Assembly (NCBI RefSeq): GCF_024347355.1
Contig: NZ_AP025466.1
Span: 1,116,001 to 1,180,000 of the forward strand
DNA: 64,000 nucleotides
Origin: Vibrio chagasii
GTDB lineage: Bacteria; Pseudomonadota; Gammaproteobacteria; Enterobacterales; Vibrionaceae
Reading direction: 5' to 3'
This document shows, one piece after another, positions 1 through 8,154 of this stretch. The position numbers were made by a program, and so were the translations under genes. The notes beneath the pieces were generated by a model, which worked only from the letters and a program-made list of their open reading frames with translations, did not search any database and was not told where the DNA came from. Position 1 is the stretch's first letter; each line of letters begins with the position of its first letter.

Positions 1-199
1 TGTCCAAAGGCGTGCTGACGCCGAGCTCGGCAAACACGTCTTTGCCCCAAGACGTGTTTAGTGCGCATGAAACCAACATGAGATTTATCTGTACAACAAG
101 CTGCTGCACAATTAGTAAATTGCCTGCTTCATCGAATGTCCAACAGGCTGCTGGACAAACTCCAACCCCAATTTTGCAACAGCCTGTTGCAAAATTCAC
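1..199 (-). CDS. possible 3'-running partial ORF at left window edge
   Basis: An open minus-strand frame enters the window edge without a stop. Its downstream part reads like protein (…SWGKDVFAELGVSTPLD), while the part before about residue 30 is Cys-rich and looks less natural. GTG at 199, GTG at 109 and ATG at 79 are possible starts; none has a clear ribosome binding site. I do not recognise the product. It lies downstream of intIA and could be the end of a neighbouring gene or a remnant. The upstream part overlaps an inverted repeat (171-195), so coding there is doubtful. Confidence 0.2.
   Translation of the reverse strand, partial: MNFATGCCKIGVGVCPAACWTFDEAGNLLIVQQLVVQINLMLVSCALNTSWGKDVFAELGVSTPLD
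171..195. repeat. perfect inverted repeat downstream of intIA
   Basis: Two 12-bp arms (ATTTTGCAACAG at 171-182 and its exact complement at 184-195) flank a single base. The repeat lies about 105 bp beyond the 3' end of intIA. There is no T-run, so a classical terminator is not supported; a protein-binding site or cassette-end remnant is possible. Confidence 0.5.
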
Positions 200-301
200 T
201 ATGAAGCACTTCTGCCCCAAAGCAATTAAGATTGTTTACTCCACTCAAGTATCTGTTCCAAATAAGCCCTAATTTTCCTTATGTTTGGTTCATGGCCAGG
301 A

Positions 302-1258
302 TCATTGGTTTTCCTTATAGTTTTCAATAAAGATTTTATTTTGTGGGCTTACAGTACCCGCAAAATGTTCGCCAATAACATGGTTATAGATTTGTGTCGT
401 CGCTACATCTGAATGTCCTAATAGCTCTTGGACTGTACGAATATCTTGCCCCGAGCGCAGCAGTTCGGTAGCGAAGCTATGACGGAAGGTATGGCATGTT
501 ATTCGTTTATTAAAGATTTTAGCCTGTTGCACCGCTCGTTTGAGAGCCTTTCTTGGTGCAGAATCGTGTAAATGATGCCGACAGATGCTTAAAGAAGGAA
601 AGATAAACATCCAAGCAATTTGTTTAAAAGCGTTCGGGTACTTTTTACCAAGGGCGTGTGGAAGCGAGGGACCGATGCCTTGTTTGATATCTTCTTCTTG
701 TATTTTTGACGCTTTCTGAATTTGCAATTGAAGAGAATCAATTAACGTTGGGCTAAGTAAAGTTACGCGATCTTTTTTTCCTTTCCCATCTCGCACGGTT
801 AAAGATAGGTACTGTAAATCAAGATCTTGAACTCTAATTCTCAAACACTCATTAACTCTAAGTCCAGAACCATACAACAGAGAAAAAATGCTGTGATTAA
901 CACCAGAAAGGTGTGACAGTATCAGTTGGACTTCATTTGGCGTAAGTACGCTCGGAACCTTGCGCTGCTTTTTAGCATAAGTAAAACCTAGATCACCAAG
1001 GTGTCTTTGTAAAAACTGGTTGTAAAGGAACGCAATCGCATTAAGCGCGACTTTTTGAGTGTTGATAGCAACGTGTTGTTCATTAGCAAGATAAGACAGA
1101 TAGGCTGTTACCTCAGTCGTTCCCATATCTTGAGGATGCTTTAGCTTATTAAAGCGAATGAAGTATTTTATCCAGTATATATAGGCCTTTTCTGTTTTGA
1201 GACTATAACCTCGCATTCGCATGTGTCTACGGATTTCTTCAATGAATTTGCTTGCCAT
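302..1258 (-). CDS. intIA: Vibrio chromosomal integron integrase (tyrosine recombinase)
   Basis: Site-specific recombinase that captures and shuffles gene cassettes by joining attC to attI. The 318-aa protein has an N-terminal SAM-like core-binding domain (about 1-95) and a catalytic domain. Active-site residues are visible: Arg in GSGLRVNE, the HTFRHSF box, and the nucleophile Tyr in TTQIYNHV. The segment of roughly 185-215 between the first Arg and the HxxR box fits the extra domain that distinguishes integron integrases from XerCD. ATG at 1258 is used, with a GGAGGTGGG-type ribosome site just upstream. A LexA box in the promoter implies SOS control. Cassettes lie upstream on the opposite strand, the usual layout. 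The gene looks intact. Confidence 0.95.
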   Translation of the reverse strand: MASKFIEEIRRHMRMRGYSLKTEKAYIYWIKYFIRFNKLKHPQDMGTTEVTAYLSYLANEQHVAINTQKVALNAIAFLYNQFLQRHLGDLGFTYAKKQRKVPSVLTPNEVQLILSHLSGVNHSIFSLLYGSGLRVNECLRIRVQDLDLQYLSLTVRDGKGKKDRVTLLSPTLIDSLQLQIQKASKIQEEDIKQGIGPSLPHALGKKYPNAFKQIAWMFIFPSLSICRHHLHDSAPRKALKRAVQQAKIFNKRITCHTFRHSFATELLRSGQDIRTVQELLGHSDVATTQIYNHVIGEHFAGTVSPQNKIFIENYKENQ

Positions 1259-1274
1259 TTCCCACCTCCCAAAA

Positions 1275-1290
1275 CTGTTTTTTTATACAG
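1275..1290 (-). promoter_or_regulatory. LexA (SOS) box in intIA promoter
   Basis: CTGTTTTTTTATACAG matches the CTGT-N8-ACAG LexA operator and lies 17 bp upstream of the intIA start. SOS control of integron integrases through a LexA box is established in Vibrio and class 1 integrons; here the site is seen and its function inferred. Confidence 0.85.
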
Positions 1291-1440
1291 TTTATTGGTG
1301 TTAGAAGGAGTTTGAGTATGAAAAACGGCTTGTTTTATCAAGAGTAGTGGCTCATTTTGTCGGCAGAGCAATTAGTAAGTCGTTGTTAATAGGTAAGTTG
1401 AAGCAAGAACTCCCCAAGATAACATGCCACGTAAAAAGTG

Positions 1441-1566
1441 ATAACAGTCCGGCTCGTTTTTATGTGAAGGTAAAATAATAAAATTTATGTATATTCTATA
1501 TTTTTTAATGGTTTATGGTAGATTGATTGTAAGTTAGGTTGGAGGGAAAACGAGCCGGCCTGTTAT
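1441..1566. repeat. large inverted repeat, attC-like, between attI region and first cassette gene
   Basis: Arms of 20 bp (1441-1460 and 1547-1566) are complementary except at one position and enclose about 86 bp of AT-rich DNA. The outer ends ATAAC…GTTAT resemble the RYYYAAC/GTTRRRY cores of attC. Unlike typical attC sites, the arms carry no obvious extrahelical bases. It may be the attC of a very short or gene-less first cassette; the attI recombination point would lie between here and intIA (about 1370-1400). Confidence 0.5.
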
Positions 1567-1602
1567 TAAGAATGTTATATTTTTGAAATGTATGAGGTAT
1601 AT

Positions 1603-1938
1603 ATGAAGAAATTAAATTTAATCTTATTAGTTTGTCTTTTGCCAAGTTTAACTTTGGCAAGTGAAGCCAATCCGACAAAGATCAAACAAGTTTTGTCTGG
1701 TCCCGAATATGGGAAACAGGTTCTAATTACGGTGGATACTAATCCTTCTGGTTTGCCTGAGTGTCATACAAATCAATGGTATAACTATGTTTTTGATGGA
1801 ACAACGCCTGAGGGACAAATGACGCTAAGTCTTGTTCTAACTGCTTATGCAGCACAAAAACCTGTTTGGGTAGCTGGAACAAATAGCTGTACCATCAGAG
1901 GTGGAGTTGAAAACTTAAAGCACATAGTAGTCAAATAA
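1603..1938 (+). CDS. cassette-encoded small exported protein
   Basis: Predicted 111-aa protein with a signal peptide (MKKLNLILLVCLLPSLTLAS, cleavage near residue 19-21). Start ATG at 1603 is chosen over an earlier in-frame ATG at 1588 because a GAGGT ribosome site lies 6 nt upstream and the signal peptide then starts properly. Two Cys (ECHTNQW and NSCTIRGG) could form a disulfide in the mature domain. It sits between the inverted repeat at 1441-1566 and an attC at 1942, so it is an integron cassette gene. Similar small secreted proteins are common in Vibrio integrons; the function is unknown. Confidence 0.8.
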   Translation: MKKLNLILLVCLLPSLTLASEANPTKIKQVLSGPEYGKQVLITVDTNPSGLPECHTNQWYNYVFDGTTPEGQMTLSLVLTAYAAQKPVWVAGTNSCTIRGGVENLKHIVVK

Positions 1939-1941
1939 ATA

Positions 1942-2063
1942 TAACAAAGCCATCAATACGACCACCAACGCTCGGCATTCTAGGTATTGATTGGCTTTAG
2001 TGTTTTCGGTGGTCTATCAACATTATCGTAATACGTTGTGGCGTATTATGGCAGGCGTTATGT
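1942..2063 (+). repeat. attC recombination site (VCR-like)
   Basis: Begins TAACAAAGCC and ends GGCGTTATG, the R''/R' ends of Vibrio attC sites. The length of about 122 bp and the internal self-complementary segments (for example ACCACC with GGTGGT) fit the VCR class. It lies directly between the stop of the first cassette gene and the GNAT gene. Confidence 0.8.
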
Positions 2064-2081
2064 GGCTCAATTAAAATAATC

Positions 2082-2567
2082 ATGAAAATCATATTTGCTA
2101 ATAAAACACATATTGAACAGATATTGCCTATCTTTATGGAGCTGGAAGAATATTACTTTGGTGGTAAAGCAGCTTCGCTTGAAAGTATTAGGAATTATTT
2201 TCAGAGCAGAGTTTTCTCCGAAATATCTGGGGTTCAGGTTCTTCTCGCTATAGATGAGTCAGATCAAGCGGTAGGTTTAGCAACATTCTCAGTCTTATAT
2301 CCTGCGCCAAGACTTTCTGGTCAAATCTACATGAAAGATCTTTTTACGTCTGCATCATCAAGAGGTACAGGAGTTGGAAAACAGCTTATGCAATTCATTG
2401 CAAATTACGCTCTTGAAAATGGTTGCAATCGACTAGATTGGACAGCAGAAAGTTCAAACCCTGTAGCTGGTGAGTTCTATGCTGCAATTGGTGCAGATCA
2501 AGTTAAAGAAAAGCAGTATTTCAGGTTCGAGGGTTCTGCTCTCAGCAAATTTGCAACCGCCACATAA
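2082..2567 (+). CDS. GNAT-family N-acetyltransferase (integron cassette)
   Basis: Predicted 161-aa acetyl-CoA-dependent N-acyltransferase. The GNAT core is visible: the central strand IYMKDLFTSASSRGTGVGKQL carries the R/Q-x-x-G-x-G/A acetyl-CoA loop (RGTGVG, about residues 95-100). It is followed by a helix and the C-terminal NRLDWTAESSNPVAGEFY segment typical of the fold. The substrate is unknown; cassette GNATs can modify antibiotics, polyamines or toxins. The stop codon overlaps the first bases of the following attC, the usual cassette arrangement. Start ATG at 2082 lies 19 bp after the preceding attC. Confidence 0.85.
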   Translation: MKIIFANKTHIEQILPIFMELEEYYFGGKAASLESIRNYFQSRVFSEISGVQVLLAIDESDQAVGLATFSVLYPAPRLSGQIYMKDLFTSASSRGTGVGKQLMQFIANYALENGCNRLDWTAESSNPVAGEFYAAIGADQVKEKQYFRFEGSALSKFATAT

Positions 2568-2617
2568 CAAAGCCTTCCAGCCGACCGCCTTCGGCGGCGG
2601 CTGAAGGCGGCGTTAGG
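2565..2617 (+). repeat. short attC recombination site
   Basis: TAACAAAG…GGCGTTAGG with a nearly perfect internal stem (CCTTCAGCC-type arms around a GC-rich loop). At about 53 bp it is much shorter than the neighbouring attC sites and resembles the short attC of class 1 integron cassettes. Its difference from the VCR-like site at 1942 suggests the GNAT cassette came from another integron. Confidence 0.75.
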
Positions 2618-2627
2618 AGCTTCTCTA

Positions 2628-3314
2628 TTGGCAATTACAAAACTAATCAAATGCACAATCAAACCCGATAGAAAGGAACAGTTTTACCGAGGACAGCTAG
2701 CTTGGAGTGAGCTAGATAGTTGTGATGGTTTTGAAGGCCAACTCGGTGGTTGGACGAATGATGAGGAAGCTGTAGTTCTTGGTGGATGGAAGTCTGATGA
2801 AGACGTTGTACGTTTTATGGATACAATCCATGACAGTATATTTGAAAAAAGTAAGCAATCAGATACCTTGAGCCATTGCCAAATCCAATACTTTGAAAAC
2901 GTATTGAATATCCCCTCCTTGAGCAACAACGATGCACCTATAGAAGGCTGTATTCTTCGTCTTGCTCAATGTGAAGAAGTACAAGATGTAGATAGATTCA
3001 TGCTCGACCAAACGCGAGTTTGGAACCCAGAAATGCAAAAAGCTGAAGGAATGCTAGGTGGTTTTGTAGCCCGCAGTCTGACGCACAGTAACCACTTTTT
3101 GGTCATTACTCGGTGGGCATCCATTTTGCACCATAAGAATTACAGAGAGAATATATTTCCCAGCTTAAGCCGACAGATAGCGCCAGAGACTTACATAAAT
3201 AAGCTCTCAGGTTACGTTGTGCATGAGATTGATTCGTGGAAGGTCGCTCCTAACAAATGCATTAACGGGACGTTTACTCGTGGCGCATTTTTTCAAAGGA
3301 ACACTGTGATTTAG
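2628..3314 (+). CDS. ABM/DUF4937-like two-domain protein (cassette), reading into its attC
   Basis: Predicted 228-aa protein of two related ferredoxin-like halves (about 1-85 and 105-190), each with the strand-helix-strand pattern of antibiotic-biosynthesis-monooxygenase/YdbC-like domains (GFEGQLGGW in the first, GMLGGFVAR in the second). The start is TTG at 2628, 10 bp after the attC, with GGAG about 9 nt upstream. No catalytic role can be assigned. The frame runs about 60 nt into the attC that begins at 3251, so its last 20 or so residues are encoded by the recombination site. A one-base shift would give a TAA stop exactly at the attC edge. Confidence 0.65.
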   Translation: MAITKLIKCTIKPDRKEQFYRGQLAWSELDSCDGFEGQLGGWTNDEEAVVLGGWKSDEDVVRFMDTIHDSIFEKSKQSDTLSHCQIQYFENVLNIPSLSNNDAPIEGCILRLAQCEEVQDVDRFMLDQTRVWNPEMQKAEGMLGGFVARSLTHSNHFLVITRWASILHHKNYRENIFPSLSRQIAPETYINKLSGYVVHEIDSWKVAPNKCINGTFTRGAFFQRNTVI

Positions 3315-3363
3315 GTGTTTCATTCAATTTTGGCTAGCAAAAGCCCGTTATACTAGACGTTAC
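3251..3363 (+). repeat. attC recombination site
   Basis: Begins TAACAAATGCATTAACGGGAC and ends near ACGTTAC, with a length of about 113 bp and partly complementary ends. It is the last recognisable attC in the window, so the array here is about three cassettes long, small for a Vibrio chromosomal integron. Confidence 0.7.
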
Positions 3364-3593
3364 TTTTCCATACTTGGACTAATTCGTTATATTCTAATTT
3401 AGTAATATAACTGACTCAGTTCTGTCCAATAATGAGTTACGATTAGTTGAAAGTCGGTGTTCTAAACTCTTAAAGAGCACATCAAATATACCGGTACAGT
3501 TAAGCTTCACCTGCCTTGTCGTTGAGAGGCTGTATCTTTTATTTTGATAGTGAAATTACTACGACTAATGCCCAATAACTTCGCGGGTTTTGC

Positions 3594-3764
3594 TTAATTG
3601 TCACGAGTATGCACAATTACGGCTTTAAGAGCTTCATCTTTGACCATCGCCATGACCCAGGAAACGTCGGTATTTTGGGCTTTATCGAGTAACATCGGTT
3701 TAAGATAGATTTGTAAGTGTTTCAGGATAGCCTTGTGGCTAATGACTTTATTATCTTTGTTCAT
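3594..3764 (-). CDS. hypothetical short ORF
   Basis: A 56-aa frame starting MNKDNKVIS and ending AVIVHTRDN, with natural-looking composition (amphipathic KAILKHLQIYLKPMLL). No family is recognised and no good ribosome site precedes the ATG; the frame is open further upstream to 3845, where it would overlap the plus-strand ORF at 3798. It could be the end of a broken gene. The 230 bp between it and the attC show no gene. Confidence 0.3.
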   Translation of the reverse strand: MNKDNKVISHKAILKHLQIYLKPMLLDKAQNTDVSWVMAMVKDEALKAVIVHTRDN

Positions 3765-3797
3765 TGAGTGGGAGTGAGGCTGTTGAAAGATTGAAGT

Positions 3798-4016
3798 ATG
3801 TATATGGATATTTCTAATCGACCTGGGCTCATGCTTATAAAACAAGCATTAATCCTAGAAACGTTACTTTCTGATGAAGCACTTGAGGGGATCCACCTTG
3901 TCTTCGGTTTCAAAATTCATGAGCTAGACAGTGAAATGTTGAACAAGTTAGAAGTGAGTCATTTAGAATCTGTAAGCTTTTGTGATGATAAGGTTATCTA
4001 CTCCACAGCGTCATAA
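3798..4016 (+). CDS. hypothetical short ORF
   Basis: A 72-aa frame (MYMDISNRPGLML…), acidic in its middle part, no recognised domain. A weak GAAG precedes the ATG. It could be a cassette gene or a fragment; no attC follows before the DUF2007 gene at 4089. Confidence 0.3.
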   Translation: MYMDISNRPGLMLIKQALILETLLSDEALEGIHLVFGFKIHELDSEMLNKLEVSHLESVSFCDDKVIYSTAS

Positions 4017-4088
4017 TCGAGAAATGGTGACTGTTAGGACTTTAGCTCATTCGTGGGGGCATTATGTCTATGCCTTGAGGAGAAATTC

Positions 4089-4493
4089 ATGATTGTAGTA
4101 GCAAGGTTTTCTTTTCCACATGAAGCCCATATTGCCAAAGCTAACCTAGAAAGTGCTGGTATTAAAAGCTTCATTGGAGATGAACATACGGTGAATACAC
4201 AATGGCTATATTCGAATGCAATTGGAGGTGTTCGGTTAATGGTTTCAGAAGAAGACTTAGAGGAAGCAACCGAAATTCTTAATAGTGATTTTTCTGAATG
4301 CCTAGAAAGTCACTCTCAAGAAATAGGAGAAAAGCTAGACATTTGCCCTCACTGCGGAAGTAGTGACTTATCTGCCTATACAAAGGGTAAGCGGCCAGCG
4401 TTTCTGGTGTTCATATTGTTAGGCTTTCCTCTGTTTTTCTATAAACAGGGTTATAAGTGCAATCAGTGTGATGAGTTCAGCGAAAAACTTTGA
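4089..4493 (+). CDS. DUF2007-type putative signal-transducing protein with zinc ribbon
   Basis: Predicted 134-aa protein. The N-terminal half (about 1-75) follows the DUF2007 pattern (ARFSFPHEAHIAKANLESAGI … GGVRLMVSEEDLEEA). The C-terminal half has two CxxC pairs, CPHCGSSD and CNQCDEF, which would bind zinc, separated by a hydrophobic stretch (FLVFILLGFPLFFYK) that may touch or span the membrane. ATG at 4089 is chosen because GAGGAG lies 7 nt upstream; an upstream in-frame ATG at 4053 has no such site. Function unknown. Confidence 0.75.
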   Translation: MIVVARFSFPHEAHIAKANLESAGIKSFIGDEHTVNTQWLYSNAIGGVRLMVSEEDLEEATEILNSDFSECLESHSQEIGEKLDICPHCGSSDLSAYTKGKRPAFLVFILLGFPLFFYKQGYKCNQCDEFSEKL

Positions 4494-4692
4494 GTCGTGA
4501 CTTAAATAGAAATGTAAGCAAAGCCATAAAAACAAGAAGAAGCAAGTTAAGTGGTTCAAATACTGATTTTATATCTGTCTTTCTAGCTAATTTAGCCACT
4601 TTCTTTCCAATCGATAAAGACGATAAGTACCGAGCATATTGAATCATGTGAGTTACATTTTGCAACACTGCAAAAGGGCTTTTTTCCCCCAA
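4477..4692 (-). CDS. possible small membrane protein
   Basis: A 71-aa frame with a TTG start and one C-terminal hydrophobic segment (LNLLLLVFMALLTFLF). It overlaps the end of the DUF2007 gene by 17 bp on the other strand. There is no clear ribosome site and no recognised family, so the call is weak. Confidence 0.25.
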   Translation of the reverse strand: MGEKSPFAVLQNVTHMIQYARYLSSLSIGKKVAKLARKTDIKSVFEPLNLLLLVFMALLTFLFKSRLKVFR

Positions 4693-4734
4693 TTAATCGC
4701 AATTATCACCGACCAGATAAATAATTAGTCCACA

Positions 4735-4908
4735 CTCATCATTGGGTCGATTTCTTTTAGATTAACGCTGTCGTGTGTAAGAATATCCAGCTTAGATTGA
4801 ACAGTATCAACTGGATACAGCGCTTGAGATAGTCGAATATGCGAATCGAGAACATTGAACAGTAAATCAATCTCGCTAGAATAATTACACTGAGGAGTAA
4901 AGGTTAAT
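4735..4908 (-). pseudogene. 3' remnant of an unidentified gene
   Basis: Directly upstream of the XRE regulator gene, a minus-strand frame ending in TAA at 4735 reads like normal protein (EIDLLFNVLDSHIRLSQAL … KEIDPMMSVD) for about 55 codons. It has no start codon before an upstream stop inside the regulator gene near 4920. It is best explained as the surviving C-terminal end of a gene whose 5' part was lost. No family is recognised. Confidence 0.3.
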
Positions 4909-5646
4909 ATGTCAGAAAGTCAAGACCTTATCAAAGAACTCAAACGCCAACTCAAGCTGTATGGCTTGCACTATGTCGATGTTGCACAACATTTGGAGTT
5001 AAGCGAGGGCTCCGTAAAGCGCTTATTGGCAGAAGGCAGTCAAATTAGCCTCGATCGATTGGAGCGTATCTGTCAACTAATTGGTTTGGAGATGTCTGAG
5101 CTATTTAAGCGGGCTGCGGCACACAACAAAGGGCTGGAGTCGCTCACGCTAGAACAAGAAAAACAGCTGGTTGATGATAAAGGCTTATTGTTGGTTGCGG
5201 TTTGTGTGGTCAATGGTTATCGCTTCGAGCAAATCATCGAGCAATACACCTTTGATGAGTTAGAGCTGATACAAAAGCTCGCCCAACTCGATCGTCTCAA
5301 TATCATCGACTTGCTGCCAGGCAATAAGATTCGTCTGCGTATTTCCCCGACTTTCCGTTGGCACACAGGTGGCCCTATTCAGTGTTTCTTCCAGCAACAA
5401 GTTCAAGAAGCTTTCTTCCAGAGCTATTTCTCTAGCGAGGGTGAAAAGCTAGTGATGGCAACGGGCTTAATGAGCTTGCCAACTAACAAGAAGATGCAGC
5501 AGAAGCTACAAAAGGTCATTGATGAGTTTTATACGATCTGTCAAAGCGACGATTCACTGGAAATGAACGAGAAGCACGGTACCTCTCTGGTGATTGCGAT
5601 GCGTCGTTGGACGTTCCCGCTGTTTAACCCTTGGGAACGTAAATAG
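4909..5646 (+). CDS. XRE-type helix-turn-helix regulator
   Basis: Predicted 245-aa DNA-binding protein. Residues about 12-70 form an HTH_XRE domain (VDVAQHLELSEGSVKRLLAEG … ISLDRLERICQLIGLEMSEL). The remaining 170 residues are an uncharacterised effector part found in Vibrio homologues of this regulator. Start ATG at 4909 has GAGGAG about 12 nt upstream. It is followed after 9 bp by a small membrane protein gene, and the two are probably co-transcribed. No operator is identifiable. Confidence 0.85.
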   Translation: MSESQDLIKELKRQLKLYGLHYVDVAQHLELSEGSVKRLLAEGSQISLDRLERICQLIGLEMSELFKRAAAHNKGLESLTLEQEKQLVDDKGLLLVAVCVVNGYRFEQIIEQYTFDELELIQKLAQLDRLNIIDLLPGNKIRLRISPTFRWHTGGPIQCFFQQQVQEAFFQSYFSSEGEKLVMATGLMSLPTNKKMQQKLQKVIDEFYTICQSDDSLEMNEKHGTSLVIAMRRWTFPLFNPWERK

Positions 5647-5655
5647 GAAGAACTG

Positions 5656-6015
5656 ATGCTCGATAAACTCAAAAGCCTATCTATCAAGACAAGACCTATT
5701 CTCACTTTGTTTATGTTGGTTGCATTTGCTGGTTTTGCGGTGTTCATTGCCACACTCTTGCAACTTTCTGATGTGGTTGGGGAGTCCTATCTTATTCCGA
5801 GTGGCGTAACGGCGTTGTGGGCGCTTGCCGCTTGGGTGATGATCTCAAGCTTTCAGCATGTTCCTGAACTTACACCAAGCCTCGGTTTTTTCAAACGAAT
5901 GAAAGCTCGCTTGGTGCGTCTGTTCTTTTATCTCATCACCTTGGGCTTTATTGGACTGTCTGGCTTTATCTTGTTCGTTACATTGAGAATGCTCAGCGTC
6001 TGGTTCCGAAATTAA
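5656..6015 (+). CDS. small inner-membrane protein
   Basis: Predicted 119-aa protein with three or four transmembrane segments (PILTLFMLVAFAGFAVFIATLL; LIPSGVTALWALAAWVMIS; LVRLFFYLITLGFIGLSGFILFV) and a basic loop (FKRMKARLVR). Unknown function. The 9-bp gap to the upstream XRE regulator suggests a two-gene operon. GGAAG precedes the ATG. Confidence 0.75.
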   Translation: MLDKLKSLSIKTRPILTLFMLVAFAGFAVFIATLLQLSDVVGESYLIPSGVTALWALAAWVMISSFQHVPELTPSLGFFKRMKARLVRLFFYLITLGFIGLSGFILFVTLRMLSVWFRN

Positions 6016-6197
6016 GCTAATCTCGTAACGTATAAAAGCACCTATCCGTTCAATGTCTCAAGTTAATGAAACCAGAAGTATCGCAAAGTGTTACTTTTGG
6101 TTTCTCATAACGTAACTCTTTTCTTTACGCTGGTTTCCTAAAGATCAGCCATTAAAGTGCTCCCATCTCAACGCGATTTTGCCCCTACGGAGCCAGC

Positions 6198-8054
6198 ATG
6201 TTTTTTACTAAACGATTCTTCCCCTATTTCGTTACTCAGTGCCTTGGTGCACTGAACGACAATATCTACAAAAATATTCTCTTGCTGATGGTGACCTACA
6301 GCCAAATTGATTCACTACCGATGTCGGTCGATCTTTTTGTTAACCTTGCGGCTGGCTTATTTATTCTTCCCTTCTTTCTGTTTTCAGCTCACGCTGGTGC
6401 GATTGCCGACAACATGGACAAAGCTAAGCTAATCCGCCGCTTAAAACTTATTGAATTGGTGATCATGAGTTGTGCTGCGACGGCTATCATGACGCAGAGT
6501 GCTATCCTAATGCTGGTGCTACTCTTCATGACTGGCACTCAATCGGCTTACTTCGGCCCTGTGAAATACGCTCTACTTCCTCAAGCGCTAAAATCGGATG
6601 ATCTAGTGAAAGGTAATGCTTGGGTTGAGATTGGGACTTTCCTTTCTATCCTGATTGGTACATTAAGCGCAGGTCTTCTGCTTGCAGTTCCAAACGGCAT
6701 GATTATCGCCTCTTGCATTGTAATTACGCTTTCACTTCTAGGCTTTTTAAGCAGCGCTAACATCCCTTCTCTGCCAAGTAAGAAAAGTGACAAAGTAAAA
6801 TTAGAACCTATTACTGGTTTGAAGAAAACACTCAAACTGGCACAAAAACAACGCGGTATTTGGATGTCTATTCTCGCGATCAGTTGGTTCTGGTTTATGG
6901 GTGCGACTTACCTAACTCAATTCCCAAATTTTGCTCGTGAACACCTATTTGCAGACAGCACTGTGGTTTCTCTATTGTTGGCTCTGTTCTCAGTGGGTAT
7001 CGCAACAGGTTCATGGTTGTGTGAAAAGCTGTCTTTCAATCAAGTTGAACTGGGTATTCTACCATTTGGTATTTTGGGCTTAACGATTTTCAGTGCCGAC
7101 CTTTTATGGGCAGTGCCTGCAATCGAATCTTTCCCAAGCCAATATTACGATGTACAAAGCTTTGTTGCTCAGTCTTCGCATATTAGAGTGATGATCGACT
7201 TGTTCTTGGTAGGTGTGAGCGGAGGTGTATTTATTGTTCCCCTTTATGCGTTTATCCAATCGCGCTCAGAAGAAGGCGAATGTGCTCAATCTATTGCGGC
7301 AAACAACATCATGAACGCACTGTTTATGGTCGCTTCCGCTGCTGTTTCTATCTTGGTGTTAAGTGTTTTTGAGTTCTCTATTGTTGAGCTATTTGCGATT
7401 TTGGCCGTCGGTAACTTCATCGTAGCCATCTATGTTTACCGTCAAGTACCTGAGTTTACTCAGCGCTTTATTAGCTACTTGCTAAGCCACTGCCTGTACC
7501 GAGTTTCGGTAACCGGTCGTCAGCATATCCCGGAGCAAGGCGCTGCCCTGATTGTGGCAAACCATGTAAGCTATGTGGACGCTTTGATTCTAATGGGTAC
7601 ATCAACCCGCCCTGTTCGATTCGTGATGGACAAGTCAATCAGTGAGCTACCTGTTCTTAAACACGTTTTTCGTCATGCTGGAGTTATCCCAATCTGCTCT
7701 CCACGCAAATGTGCAGAGACTTACAAAAGAGCTTTCGAACAGATTGAGCAAGCGTTTAGTAATGATGAAGTAGTTTGTCTCTTCCCTGAAGGTCGTTTGA
7801 CCTCAAATGGTGAACTGGGCGAGTTCAGACCCGGTGTTGAGAAGATTTTAAAGAGAAAACCTGTACCCGTGATTCCAATGGCGTTAAAGGGCTTATGGGG
7901 CTCTTTCTTCAGCCATAAAAATGGACACGCGTTGACTAAGCGCCCGACTCGTTTTTGGTCTCGTATCGAAGTCAATATTGGTGAGCTATTACAACCAACC
8001 ACGTTAGATCGCCATTTGTTACAAAAAGAAGTGCATGATTTGCTAATTCGCTGA
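6198..8054 (+). CDS. LplT-like MFS transporter fused to PlsC-type acyltransferase
   Basis: Predicted 618-aa inner-membrane fusion. Residues about 1-415 are a 12-helix MFS module like LplT (FFPYFVTQCLGALNDN at the start), which flips lysophospholipids inward. Residues about 430-618 are a glycerophospholipid acyltransferase: HX4D motif NHVSYVDA near 455 and FPEGRLTSNG near 530, the catalytic and substrate-binding signatures of the PlsC/Aas family. Together they would import and re-acylate lysophospholipid. In E. coli LplT and Aas are separate proteins; here the acyl-ACP synthetase domain of Aas is missing, so activated acyl groups must come from elsewhere. It stands alone, 180 bp after the upstream gene. 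Confidence 0.88.
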   Translation: MFFTKRFFPYFVTQCLGALNDNIYKNILLLMVTYSQIDSLPMSVDLFVNLAAGLFILPFFLFSAHAGAIADNMDKAKLIRRLKLIELVIMSCAATAIMTQSAILMLVLLFMTGTQSAYFGPVKYALLPQALKSDDLVKGNAWVEIGTFLSILIGTLSAGLLLAVPNGMIIASCIVITLSLLGFLSSANIPSLPSKKSDKVKLEPITGLKKTLKLAQKQRGIWMSILAISWFWFMGATYLTQFPNFAREHLFADSTVVSLLLALFSVGIATGSWLCEKLSFNQVELGILPFGILGLTIFSADLLWAVPAIESFPSQYYDVQSFVAQSSHIRVMIDLFLVGVSGGVFIVPLYAFIQSRSEEGECAQSIAANNIMNALFMVASAAVSILVLSVFEFSIVELFAILAVGNFIVAIYVYRQVPEFTQRFISYLLSHCLYRVSVTGRQHIPEQGAALIVANHVSYVDALILMGTSTRPVRFVMDKSISELPVLKHVFRHAGVIPICSPRKCAETYKRAFEQIEQAFSNDEVVCLFPEGRLTSNGELGEFRPGVEKILKRKPVPVIPMALKGLWGSFFSHKNGHALTKRPTRFWSRIEVNIGELLQPTTLDRHLLQKEVHDLLIR

Positions 8055-8154
8055 CAGTAGTGCTACGGAGGATTTAGTAGGATAAAATTAACGTCATAAA
8101 TCTAGGAGATATTATGAAAATCATAATCTTAAGCGCTGCAAGGTTTTCTAAACT

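Noticed and set aside
12..272. 86-codon plus-strand ORF at the left edge
   Set aside because: Composition is unlike a protein, no ribosome site, and it lies over an inverted repeat; the opposite strand reads better near the edge.
1168..1371. 67-codon ORF overlapping the start of intIA
   Set aside because: Different frame over intIA and its LexA box; a shadow of the promoter region.
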